This document shows, one piece after another, positions 56,270-63,645 of a DNA stretch of 64,000 bases. Position 1 is the stretch's first letter; every line of letters begins with the position of its first letter. This DNA is from Amoebidium appalachense. Its lineage: Eukaryota > Ichthyosporea. Under the pieces are notes generated by a model. It ran no database searches and was not told the DNA's origin. It saw only the letters and a program-made list of their open reading frames with translations. Made by a program: the position numbers and the translations under genes. The stretch is from assembly GCA_963693365.1 (NCBI GenBank), contig CAVNZM010000008.1, positions 7,936,001-8,000,000 of the forward strand, in the 5' to 3' direction.

Positions 56270-56407
56270 ATGTCAAAACGAAGAGGTCGGTCCAAAAAGA
56301 GGGGTCACAGACGTGCAAGGATGTACGTGTATACCGATGAGTTCATGCCAAAATACCGGAGGCTGGCCCTTCGACAAATTGTGCGAATAAAGCGAAAAAC
56401 ACACTGA
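56270..56407 (+). CDS. Possible small basic protein (45 aa)
   Basis: MSKRRGRSKKRGHRRARMYV then PKYRRLALRQIVRIKRKTH; 20 Arg/Lys in 45 residues. Similar small basic proteins bind nucleic acid in viruses and chromatin (inference). An AATAAA lies inside it at 56386, which argues against it or marks the end of an upstream transcript. Confidence 0.35.
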   Translation: MSKRRGRSKKRGHRRARMYVYTDEFMPKYRRLALRQIVRIKRKTH

Positions 56408-56618
56408 GATTTATTCTGTCGACATCGATGTTGGAAAAATCACATACCATTATGCACATAACCACCGACCCGAATTTACCCCTAAAGTTTGACAACCCGA
56501 GATTACATCAATGACAAATATACGATCCTACAACAACCCCGAATGAATTCTATCACTTGCACACGAAACAAGTTCCCTAAAAGAGCATACACAGACACAG
56601 CATCACCACGGCCATCCC

Positions 56619-58028
56619 CTACGGGCCCTGCTTCTGGCAGTCCTTCTTGTGCTCACCCCACCCGCGGGTCTGGCAGTCCCTGCTGCAGTAGTAGACATGC
56701 TTACAGGCCGAGCACTTCTTGGTGGGCCCGGTCGAGCCGCAGGTGGCACAGGCCACAGAGGGCACCTTGTCGATGAAGTGCCTGACGGCCCGGTCGCACC
56801 ATTCATACATACACATGTTGTCCATGTCGTACTCCGTGGACACGGGAAGACCCCACACCGCCAACTCCGCAATCTGCCGAACAGCCTCGGGCGTGGTGTG
56901 CGCGAGGCCGGAAGACGCGCACAGTACATGAAGCATCATTCTGAAGACAATACCGGCGCCCGTGCTGATGTTTCCGGCATAGAGGGCATTGTAGTCCCGC
57001 TCCTCCAGCAAGTAGCGGTGGAAGACGCAGTAGTGCCTGAAACACGCGAAGTAGGTAGCCATGTTGCGTTCGGTCGCAGTTACCGTTGGGTCGTTCACCC
57101 ACCTCCGCTCCTCTATAGCACGCATCTCGGCCGCCAGGGTAGCCTCGCATTCCATGTAGCGCTCCTTGTTGCCAAACACACGCAGGTCGCCGCACTCCAG
57201 AACTTTCAGCATCAGTTTGCAGACCGGGTCCGAGTGGAACCGCAAGTGGCTGTCCAGGGTGTAGACGACGACCTCGTTTTCCGACACCGTTGGGTCTTGG
57301 TGGGTGGGTTGCTCCTTGCAGTCCTTCTTGTGCTCGGGCCACTTTTGTTTCATACAGATGTCGTTGCAGAAGTAGGCGTTTCTGCAGCGGGAGCACTTCT
57401 TTGTGTCGACGGGCGAGCGGCACTGGAGACATGACACGGAAGGCAACTCGTTCACAAAGTGCTCGACGGCCCGGTTAGCCCAATCATTGTACACCACGTT
57501 GTCAATGTCCTTGCATAACGTATACGTACCCAAGGCGGAAGTGGCCGGCTCTTGACTGAAGTGGGCAGGGGGTCGGGCCTTGAGACCGGACCGCTCGCAT
57601 AGCGCCGTCCCCACGAGCATGAAGAAGTCCTGAACCCCTTGACCGAGCGTGCCCTCGTGGAGAGCCTCATGGTCCGGCTTCCCCAGCACGTAGCGCTGGA
57701 AGGCGGCGTACATTGGGAATGCGATGGAGTGCAGACAAGTGTCCCAGAGGGGCGGCACCCGCCCAGGCCCGTGGGGTTGTCTCTCCAAATGCAGCAGCAA
57801 AGTTTTCATGTCGTTTTCAAGGACTGAACGGAACGCAGCGAAGCTCTCCTGTGTTTCGAAGATGCGGAGGTCGCCGTCTCTCGCAACTTCCAGCAGGCGA
57901 GCGCTGGCAGGGTCCCGGTGGAGCCGATACTTGTCGTCCACGGCATAGACGACGACCTTGTCCGTGTCCGAGCCGGGGGGCCGGACGACGAAAGGCAAAG
58001 CCACGGCCTCTTCAGGTGTTCGGTCCAT
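56619..58028 (-). CDS. Double MYND zinc-finger protein with internal duplication (469 aa)
   Basis: ATG 58028 (MDRTPEEAVALPFVVR); a longer in-frame leader to 58181 is rejected because it would span the TATA-like box. Two copies of a module of about 227 residues: an N-terminal alpha/beta part opening VVVYAVDDKYRLHRDP in copy 1 and VVVYTLDSHLRFHSDP in copy 2, then a MYND finger. Finger 1 is about residues 200-236 (CLQCRSPVDTKKCSRCRNAY, ending HKKDC); finger 2 about 427-463 (CATCGSTGPTKKCSACKHVY, ending HKKDC). All zinc ligands are present. MYND domains bind proline-rich peptides and usually serve in transcriptional or ubiquitin pathways. The non-MYND part is not a SET domain and is unrecognised. 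Divergent from the 58433 gene. Confidence 0.8.
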   Translation of the reverse strand: MDRTPEEAVALPFVVRPPGSDTDKVVVYAVDDKYRLHRDPASARLLEVARDGDLRIFETQESFAAFRSVLENDMKTLLLHLERQPHGPGRVPPLWDTCLHSIAFPMYAAFQRYVLGKPDHEALHEGTLGQGVQDFFMLVGTALCERSGLKARPPAHFSQEPATSALGTYTLCKDIDNVVYNDWANRAVEHFVNELPSVSCLQCRSPVDTKKCSRCRNAYFCNDICMKQKWPEHKKDCKEQPTHQDPTVSENEVVVYTLDSHLRFHSDPVCKLMLKVLECGDLRVFGNKERYMECEATLAAEMRAIEERRWVNDPTVTATERNMATYFACFRHYCVFHRYLLEERDYNALYAGNISTGAGIVFRMMLHVLCASSGLAHTTPEAVRQIAELAVWGLPVSTEYDMDNMCMYEWCDRAVRHFIDKVPSVACATCGSTGPTKKCSACKHVYYCSRDCQTRGWGEHKKDCQKQGP

Positions 58029-58118
58029 GCTTGTGCGTGAATGCCAGCGTGTGCTGATTTGTCTAGTGAAACGATCCGCTGAGAGGAGTGTGTGAGAGAG
58101 AAAGCGAAAAAGTGACGC

Positions 58119-58126
58119 CTTTTGTA
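58119..58126 (-). promoter_or_regulatory. TATA-like box of the MYND gene
   Basis: TACAAAAG in ACTACAAAAGGCGTC, 91-98 bp before ATG 58028, with the same spacing and GGC/GC flank as neighbouring TATA boxes. Confidence 0.5.
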
Positions 58127-58375
58127 GTGCAGTCCGATCAGCCATCTGAAAAGCACTGGTATGGCATGACCGTAGCGCCATTTGATTGGAGATCTCGTTA
58201 GATTACGCCTCACGCGCTGATTGGTCAGCCGCGATTGGGTCGTAAATATATAATTCCGATTGGATCATGTGGTTACATCTCATGTAAAGTCAATTTTGAT
58301 TCCATCAGATAAATCATGTCCATCCAATCAAAACGCGATAGCTGTCAGCCTTGCCCTGCCTGGCAGGCATAAAAT
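58127..58375. promoter_or_regulatory. Bidirectional promoter with ATTGG/CCAAT cluster
   Basis: Between divergent genes at 58028 and 58433. Five ATTGG or CCAAT boxes lie at about 58178, 58220, 58234, 58258 and 58322. CATAAAA at 58368-58374 serves the 58433 gene, about 60 bp before its ATG. Confidence 0.65.
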
Positions 58376-58432
58376 GCCGCGACTCAGCAGATTGCTGACA
58401 CTTTTCACTCTTCCTGTTTCTCTTCACCAACA

Positions 58433-58870
58433 ATGTCCGGCACACCATCTCCAAAGGCCGGCCCTGACCCAGCCGAGCAGCCTGCCAGTCCACGGCCCCC
58501 AGGGTCATTTGCCACGTGGCCTCCCGAATGGCAGCAGTACCTGTACGAGGAGGCAAAGCGCGACTGCGACCGTGCGCGCGCCAGCGAGCGGGAGGCGCAG
58601 CGCAAGTACAAGGTGCTGCGCAAGAAGTACCTGCACCTCAAGGCCAACTTGCGCCTGTACTCATGGAGGGTCCTGAAGAACCTCAGCGACGACGAGCACA
58701 TGTACGATGAGGAGTTCCAGGGGCCCCCCGCCGAGGAGCGCCCCATTTGCATCTTGAGCTCCGACGAGGAGCCCCTCGACAAGAAGCCCCCCGAGAAGAA
58801 GCGCGCGCGGTCGCCCGAGGACACTTCGCCGCCCACCGAGAAGCGCAGCCGTGCTGGACACGAGGAGTAA
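58433..58870 (+). CDS. Small coiled-coil protein with acidic and basic tail (145 aa)
   Basis: Pro-rich N-terminus (residues 1-30), basic coiled coil (about 38-72: REAQRKYKVLRKKYLHLK), acidic segment with ILSSDEEP, then two basic clusters (PPEKKRARSPEDTS, PPTEKRSRAGHEE) resembling nuclear localisation signals. Stop TAA at 58868 with AATAAA starting at its last base (58870). Same general plan as the 53125 product. No family recognised. Confidence 0.7.
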   Translation: MSGTPSPKAGPDPAEQPASPRPPGSFATWPPEWQQYLYEEAKRDCDRARASEREAQRKYKVLRKKYLHLKANLRLYSWRVLKNLSDDEHMYDEEFQGPPAEERPICILSSDEEPLDKKPPEKKRARSPEDTSPPTEKRSRAGHEE

Positions 58871-58995
58871 ATAAAAATTGCCACTTCCTCTTCCACACCT
58901 GTGTTGTGGACCGTAGCGCTTGCATGCATGGTGCTGCTCGTGCTGGCGTGCTGGCACTCAGGGGGAGGGGGGGGGGGGGGGGGAGAGCTCAAAGG

Positions 58996-59003
58996 TATAA
59001 AAG
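58996..59003 (+). promoter_or_regulatory. TATA box of the helicase gene
   Basis: TATAAAAG in AAAGGTATAAAAGGCAGC, about 40 bp before ATG 59043; the whole intergenic gap is 172 bp and includes a G-run. Confidence 0.75.
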
Positions 59004-59042
59004 GCAGCAGGCATGCGTAAATATTTTCTCAGTATTACTATA

Positions 59043-60572
59043 ATGCAGTCACACCAACAGACTGGACAGGAGACAATGTTTGGAGGTATCGACCAGGAAC
59101 GCATCAGAAAAAGGAGCAAAGAGCGCTTTGAAGCCTTTGAGTACCTCGGAGCTGATGCCTATAAGGGGCTGATGATGAACCCAGCCACCTGCGAATTCAG
59201 AGAGTGGACCAGAGAGGAGGTGGAAGAATTTATAGGCGCCAACGTTGCACACATCAGCGGGACAACCCTTTTTGTACTCAAAACATTTGACCATGAGATC
59301 AAACAGCATGTTGCAAAGATCGTCAGCAAGCAGGAAATCTACGCAACACTTTCACTCTTTTCATTTCGACAGCCGAATATGAAGGTTGGAAAGCAATGGA
59401 AGCCCCAACCTCCAATCAACGGGACAGAAATCTTAAAAACAACAGCAATCCCCATCTACACAAAGATCATATTTGACCCGGCTGATCCTGACCCCAAAAC
59501 TGGAAAACGAAAGCCAGACAACACCGACTCAGTCTATCGTCCATACAATATCTATCGAGGACTCCGTTTCAGGTTTGACCCGGAGTATTGCCTGCGTCAA
59601 GACCTGACCAGCTCGTTTCATGAACATGCCAGAACGGTTCTATGCAACGGCCGGGATGACGAGTACAGCTATCTGCGAATGTGGGTTGCTCATCTGTTTC
59701 AGTACCCTGGAAGCAAACCAGGTACAGCGCTGCTGTTTGTATCTGAGCAGGGAACCGGAAAGAACGTGTGGTGGCAGGCAATCATGGACATCCTTTCACC
59801 CGAATACTACGCCTATGTCATTCACCGGGAGCACATGTCAGGAAAGTTCAACCAGCACATTGCAAACAAGCTTCTTGTGCTATGTGATGAGGTGACCTGG
59901 GGTGGGTCGCACGAAACAAACAATTTGATGAAGGCACGCATAACACAGCCGACCATGATGTTGGAGAAAAAGGGCTGTGATGCAATCAACACCAACTCCT
60001 ATGAGCGGTATGTGGTCTTGTCAAACGAAGACTGGCCTGTACGAGTGGAAACAAGTGATAGGCGCTGGGCATGTTTTGGTGTCAGTCCGGAGCGAATTGG
60101 TGACCACAAATACTTCGAGGCCTTTGTGGAATATCACAGACGTCCAGAAGTGTTAGAAGCTATTTACCACGACTTCATGAGCATGCCAGACATCCCCAAA
60201 ACCATGCCCAGACCTATGGATAACGACACAAAGATGAACATCAAATCGATCAGTCGGAGCGACGAGGCTCAATTTCTCAAGGACCTCATCTCGCACACAA
60301 ACGGCTGTGAGGAGTTTGACTTCATTTACAGTGGCTGTGCAGTTACCCCTACAGGCTTGTTCCAGCTGTACCAAGCTTGGCACAAGATCAATGCCCGAGA
60401 CACGAAACTGCCAAGCAACCGGACTTTCGGGATGGCTATCAGGAAAATCCTAGGCAAGCCGAAGACTACACTGGAAGCAAACATCTGCAGATGGCCATAC
60501 CATCCCCCAACTGGTGCCAGCACGAAGGCAGATTGCTATGTATTATGCCCCAGAGCCATTTCGAAGGCATGA
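59043..60572 (+). CDS. SF3 helicase, D5-like / DUF5906 type (509 aa)
   Basis: ATG 59043 (MQSHQQTGQETMFGG) follows the TATA box. Residues 1-190 are unassigned, without primase motifs. The central domain matches the DUF5906/D5-type helicases of DNA viruses and mobile elements: YRPYNIYRGLRF, then a P-loop SEQGTGKN (about 234-241, Asn in place of Ser/Thr as is common in this group), Walker B LLVLCDEVTW (about 277-286) and SF3 motif C YVVLSNEDWPVRV. ATP-driven unwinding at replication origins is the known family role. The C-terminus (about 409-495: FLKDLISHTNGCEEF to RKILGKPKTT) is a small helical, probably winged-helix domain also found at the end of the nuclease at 61571. No introns, unlike genes left of 46 kb. 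Confidence 0.85.
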   Translation: MQSHQQTGQETMFGGIDQERIRKRSKERFEAFEYLGADAYKGLMMNPATCEFREWTREEVEEFIGANVAHISGTTLFVLKTFDHEIKQHVAKIVSKQEIYATLSLFSFRQPNMKVGKQWKPQPPINGTEILKTTAIPIYTKIIFDPADPDPKTGKRKPDNTDSVYRPYNIYRGLRFRFDPEYCLRQDLTSSFHEHARTVLCNGRDDEYSYLRMWVAHLFQYPGSKPGTALLFVSEQGTGKNVWWQAIMDILSPEYYAYVIHREHMSGKFNQHIANKLLVLCDEVTWGGSHETNNLMKARITQPTMMLEKKGCDAINTNSYERYVVLSNEDWPVRVETSDRRWACFGVSPERIGDHKYFEAFVEYHRRPEVLEAIYHDFMSMPDIPKTMPRPMDNDTKMNIKSISRSDEAQFLKDLISHTNGCEEFDFIYSGCAVTPTGLFQLYQAWHKINARDTKLPSNRTFGMAIRKILGKPKTTLEANICRWPYHPPTGASTKADCYVLCPRAISKA

Positions 60573-60577
60573 GTTCT

Positions 60578-60638
60578 TCTCCCGACCCATCCCGATCAAT
60601 GTCCCGACGGAAACTCGAAATCGGGAGGTGTCGGGAGA
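60578..60638. terminator. Inverted repeat just past the helicase stop
   Basis: TCTCCCGACCCATCCCGAT (60578-60596) and ATCGGGAGGTGTCGGGAGA (60620-60638) pair at 17 of 19 positions, 5 nt after the stop codon. Could be a transcript 3'-end hairpin. Confidence 0.5.
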
Positions 60639-60879
60639 TAACGATTGGTGTAATGTCACGTGACTTTGCAGTTTTACTAACTGATTTCTCATAGCTTCCT
60701 TATAAGGTTATTTTATCGGGGGAATCGGGAGGTCGGGGGAGGGTTAGAGCAAGAGGGGGACCAAAAAATGGAGCCATTTGATTGGAGGGTGGGGGGTTTT
60801 GGGGGTTTTCGTAGGGAGCAACAGAGAACCCCCGATCAGTCCAGATGGTTTATTTTGTATCAAGACTTTACAGTGAAAC

Positions 60880-61350
60880 ATGGAGGCACAGCTGGCCTTT
60901 GTGTGTGATTGGGAGACTTGTAAAATGCCTTTTGATAGCAATGCAGCACTGAAGCGTCACGCTCTCACACACCTGGGTCACCGTCCTTATGTCTGTTCAT
61001 GGCCAGGGTGCTCAAGAAGATTTACACAAAAGCAGTCATTTGAGGTTCACTATCGGCTTCATACAGGAGAAACACCATACAAGTGCAGTTGGGAGGGTTG
61101 CATTGCTGTTTTCAGATGCAAAAGCCAATTGAAAATGCACCAGTACAAACACACAGATGCAAGGGCGTTTAAATGCACATGGGATGGATGTGAAGCTAAC
61201 TTCAAAAGCAAAGATGCACTCGTAGTGCATATGAATCGCCACACTGGAGATCGTCCGTATCAATGTAAGGAACCAGGCTGCAAGTTCTCGTATCGTCAGC
61301 GTGCAAGTCTCTGGTATCACGTCCGAAAACACCATACCATCACCCAATAA
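60880..61350 (+). CDS. Five-finger C2H2 zinc-finger protein (156 aa)
   Basis: ATG 60880. Five TFIIIA/GLI-style fingers with CX4C-X12-HX3H spacing fill almost the whole protein: FVCDWETCKMPF, YVCSWPGCSRRF, YKCSWEGCIAVF, FKCTWDGCEANF, YQCKEPGCKFSY, joined by TGE/TGD-P-type linkers. Sequence-specific DNA (or 5S-like RNA) binding is expected. No other domain. The stop TAA at 61348 lies inside an AATAAA (61346-61351). Intronless, co-oriented with the helicase and the nuclease. Confidence 0.85.
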   Translation: MEAQLAFVCDWETCKMPFDSNAALKRHALTHLGHRPYVCSWPGCSRRFTQKQSFEVHYRLHTGETPYKCSWEGCIAVFRCKSQLKMHQYKHTDARAFKCTWDGCEANFKSKDALVVHMNRHTGDRPYQCKEPGCKFSYRQRASLWYHVRKHHTITQ

Positions 61351-61422
61351 ACCTGGCACCAGTGAGCAAGCAGGTCTTGCAATATGTCTCAAACAACTTG
61401 CAAAGACACTGCGCCCGGGCCT

Positions 61423-61452
61423 GGGTGGCTGGGAGGGGCAGGCGAGGCACGC
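61423..61452 (+). repeat. 30-bp GC-rich direct repeat, left copy
   Basis: GGGTGGCTGGGAGGGGCA then GGCGAGGCACGC; the right copy at 62565-62594 differs at one base. The two flank the nuclease and small zinc-finger genes. Confidence 0.75.
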
Positions 61453-61570
61453 ACGGCCCCAGGAGGCGGATGTGGCACCTGCGCCGGTGAGACACACGAG
61501 CCACCCCCAGCCACAGATGCCCCTAATTGATATACAGGGCATGGTTCGCTTTTTTCTTGCGCCAACTACA

Positions 61571-62263
61571 ATGGCTAGTCCACGTGACGAAGCGTGGGTG
61601 AGGGAGCGACTTATGCGACTGGAGGGTGGGAAGAGCGAGGTGTATACTCCCGCCGGTAGGATCGACCTGCTGACGGACACGGATGTCATTGAAGTGAAGA
61701 AGGTTCAATATTGGAAATCGGCGATGGGGCAGGTACTTGCATACAAAGACCACTACCCCACCCATCGTGCGCGAGTCCATCTATATGGCTATGCCTCCGC
61801 TGACACGTACAAGGTAGCTGTGGAGACCATGATGCGTCATAACATCACCGTAACGGCAGAACATGATACACTGCAGCATATATGGGGTCCACACCCCAAA
61901 TCAGAAACTACAAAGCCCAAGAATGCCCAGAGGAAGCAAGTAGAACGGCAATTTTTAAGAGATTTGCTCTCCCATACCAACGGATGTGAGGACATGACTT
62001 TTATAAAGGATAGCTGCTTGGTGAGATCATCGGGGCTGTACCAGCTATACCTTTCATGGCATAAACTGAATCTCTCTTCCACAGCGACTCCAAGTTTAAA
62101 AATCTTCGGCATGACCCTCAGGAAGATTTTGGGAAAACCCAAAGCTGCCAAAGTGAAAAGAGTTACGCGCTGGCCAGACCACCCTCGCGTGTCCGAAACA
62201 AACAAGGTTGTCTATTGCTACAGGATCGATGGTCAGGTCATCAACAGCCCGGAGCAGCAGTAG
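61571..62263 (+). CDS. PD-(D/E)XK nuclease with helicase-like C-terminal domain (230 aa)
   Basis: Start at ATG 61571; in-frame ATGs at 61541 and 61517 are alternatives, and farther upstream the frame enters the zinc-finger gene and a GC-rich direct repeat. Residues 18-60 hold the nuclease core: GGKSEVYTPAGRIDLLT, Asp32, then DVIEVKK with Glu41 and Lys43, followed by WKSAMGQVLAY. This is the restriction-endonuclease fold arrangement seen in viral and mobile-element nucleases. Residues about 126-215 (FLRDLLSHTNGCED, SGLYQLYLSWHK, RKILGKPKAA, RWPDHP) are clearly homologous to the C-terminus of the helicase at 59043. The two proteins probably act on the same DNA or complex. Confidence 0.75.
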   Translation: MASPRDEAWVRERLMRLEGGKSEVYTPAGRIDLLTDTDVIEVKKVQYWKSAMGQVLAYKDHYPTHRARVHLYGYASADTYKVAVETMMRHNITVTAEHDTLQHIWGPHPKSETTKPKNAQRKQVERQFLRDLLSHTNGCEDMTFIKDSCLVRSSGLYQLYLSWHKLNLSSTATPSLKIFGMTLRKILGKPKAAKVKRVTRWPDHPRVSETNKVVYCYRIDGQVINSPEQQ

Positions 62264-62300
62264 CCGTTGGAAATTATTTTCTCCCCCTCTCAATAACACC

Positions 62301-62561
62301 ATGTATCTGTGTACGTGCAAGACCCCCCAAGGCATCATGGTCCGCCCGTACAAGGTGTATCGGTGCACAGTCGACGGTTGCGGCTACTCCACCACCCGCA
62401 ACAGCAACTTCGCGGCGCACAGCGACAGGCATGCGGGGATTCTGCGGCACGTGTGCGCGCATGCGGGGTGCGGGCGGCAGTTTCGGTATGCCTTGAGCCT
62501 CAAGCGGCACATGCGGCTGCACACCAAAGAACCGGGGAGCCCGATTCGGACCCGAAACTAG
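62301..62561 (+). CDS. Two-finger C2H2 zinc-finger protein (86 aa)
   Basis: ATG 62301, 37 bp after the nuclease stop. Fingers: YRCTVDGCGYSTTRNSNF (ending HSDRH) and HVCAHAGCGRQFRYALSL (ending HMRLH). The N-terminal 20 residues hold two extra Cys (MYLCTCKTP). The tail is short and basic. Probably a DNA-binding regulator; may be cotranscribed with the nuclease. Confidence 0.7.
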   Translation: MYLCTCKTPQGIMVRPYKVYRCTVDGCGYSTTRNSNFAAHSDRHAGILRHVCAHAGCGRQFRYALSLKRHMRLHTKEPGSPIRTRN

Positions 62562-62564
62562 CGC

Positions 62565-62594
62565 GGGTGGCTGGGAGGGGCACGCGAGGCACGC
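62565..62594 (+). repeat. 30-bp GC-rich direct repeat, right copy
   Basis: One-base variant of 61423-61452, followed by extra GAGGCACG units and a CAGGCCCC run up to the patatin gene's end. Confidence 0.75.
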
Positions 62595-62733
62595 GAGGCA
62601 CAGGAGGCACGCGTGGCTGACGGGGCACCGGTGCACACAGGCCCCTCCCAGCCCCCCAGGCCCCCAGGCCCCCAGGCCCCCAGCCCGGATGGGTGACCGA
62701 GGACGACAGATGTGGACCCGACTCGGGGTGGGT

Positions 62734-63645
62734 TTATTGACGCGCCGCGGCGGCCCAGGTAGCAAACACCGTGCGGCCATCCGCAAGCGCCTGCGCGACC
62801 TTCCCGGGGTCGACGTCCATGGGCGACGCAAACAGCCTCCGCTCCGGAGCGACCACCACGAGGCGGTCTCCGAGGCGGGTGCGGAGGTTGGCGAACTCGG
62901 TGGCCGCCAGCTCGGTGCCCGAGTCACGCTGCAGAGCATAGCAGAGCTCCATGCCCGTTTTTGGCACGGATTCTGCGGGGCAGTGCGCCAGCGAGTCGCA
63001 CAGCACCGTGACGTAGATGCCGTCGAACCCATCGGCGGCATCCTCGAGTGCCTTGGTGAGGGGCACCAGCTCAGAGACCCCGCCGTCCAAAAACACGGTG
63101 CCGTCGTACTCGACGGGGGGGACCGCGAGTGGAAGGGCCGAAGACGCGCGCATGCCGACATGGTACTCGGGCCCTGTGAACCACCGCTCCTTCTTGTTGA
63201 GGAAGTCCCAGGCGACGCAGTGACAGCGCGTGTAGATGTCCGCGTCGATGCCCTCCAGAAGCGCCGCCGCACGCTCCTGCAGGGTGAAGCGGCTGTACGC
63301 CGCCCCGTACAGCATTGACCCCACAACCGTCCTCCAGCTTTTCGGAAGCAGCGCCATTGCGCCGCCCCACGGTTCCACAATGTCCTCCACGCACTTCAGC
63401 GTCCCCAGCTCGCGCGCCAGGTCGTCCAGGCGGTCGGCAACCACGAACGGCGCCACCAGCGCGCCGACGGACGTGCCGTACACACCGTCGACCTGGTACA
63501 GCCCCGACGCGAGCATCCCCTGCATGAACCCGACTTGGAAGCAGCCCTTGACGCCGCCCCCGGGCAGCAGGATCCGCACACGTGTCCTGGCTTGGGAGGG
63601 TGTGTCCATGTTGATGTAGGGCGCGATAAAAGTCGACGGCTTCAT
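62734..63645 (-). CDS. Patatin-like phospholipase (303 aa)
   Basis: Start at ATG 63645, whose ATGA overlaps the stop of the Fic gene; a start at 63666 is also in frame. Hydrolyses acyl esters of phospholipids via a Ser-Asp dyad. Oxyanion hole GGGVKG (residues 29-34), nucleophile elbow GTSVG (Ser59), catalytic DGG (Asp187), and the conserved SSALPLAVPPVEY before it. Full-length domain with no signal peptide or membrane segment, so soluble. GC-rich codon usage, like the Fic gene and unlike the helicase. Bacterial-type patatins are common in giant viruses and as secreted effectors; which applies here is inference. Confidence 0.85.
   Translation of the reverse strand: MKPSTFIAPYINMDTPSQARTRVRILLPGGGVKGCFQVGFMQGMLASGLYQVDGVYGTSVGALVAPFVVADRLDDLARELGTLKCVEDIVEPWGGAMALLPKSWRTVVGSMLYGAAYSRFTLQERAAALLEGIDADIYTRCHCVAWDFLNKKERWFTGPEYHVGMRASSALPLAVPPVEYDGTVFLDGGVSELVPLTKALEDAADGFDGIYVTVLCDSLAHCPAESVPKTGMELCYALQRDSGTELAATEFANLRTRLGDRLVVVAPERRLFASPMDVDPGKVAQALADGRTVFATWAAAARQ

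Noticed and set aside
56603-57434. Other long frames overlapping the MYND gene
   Set aside because: Out-of-frame shadows of a GC-rich coding sequence.
58028-58181. Upstream start for the MYND protein at 58181
   Set aside because: It would put the TATA-like box inside the coding region, and the extra residues lack similarity to the second module.
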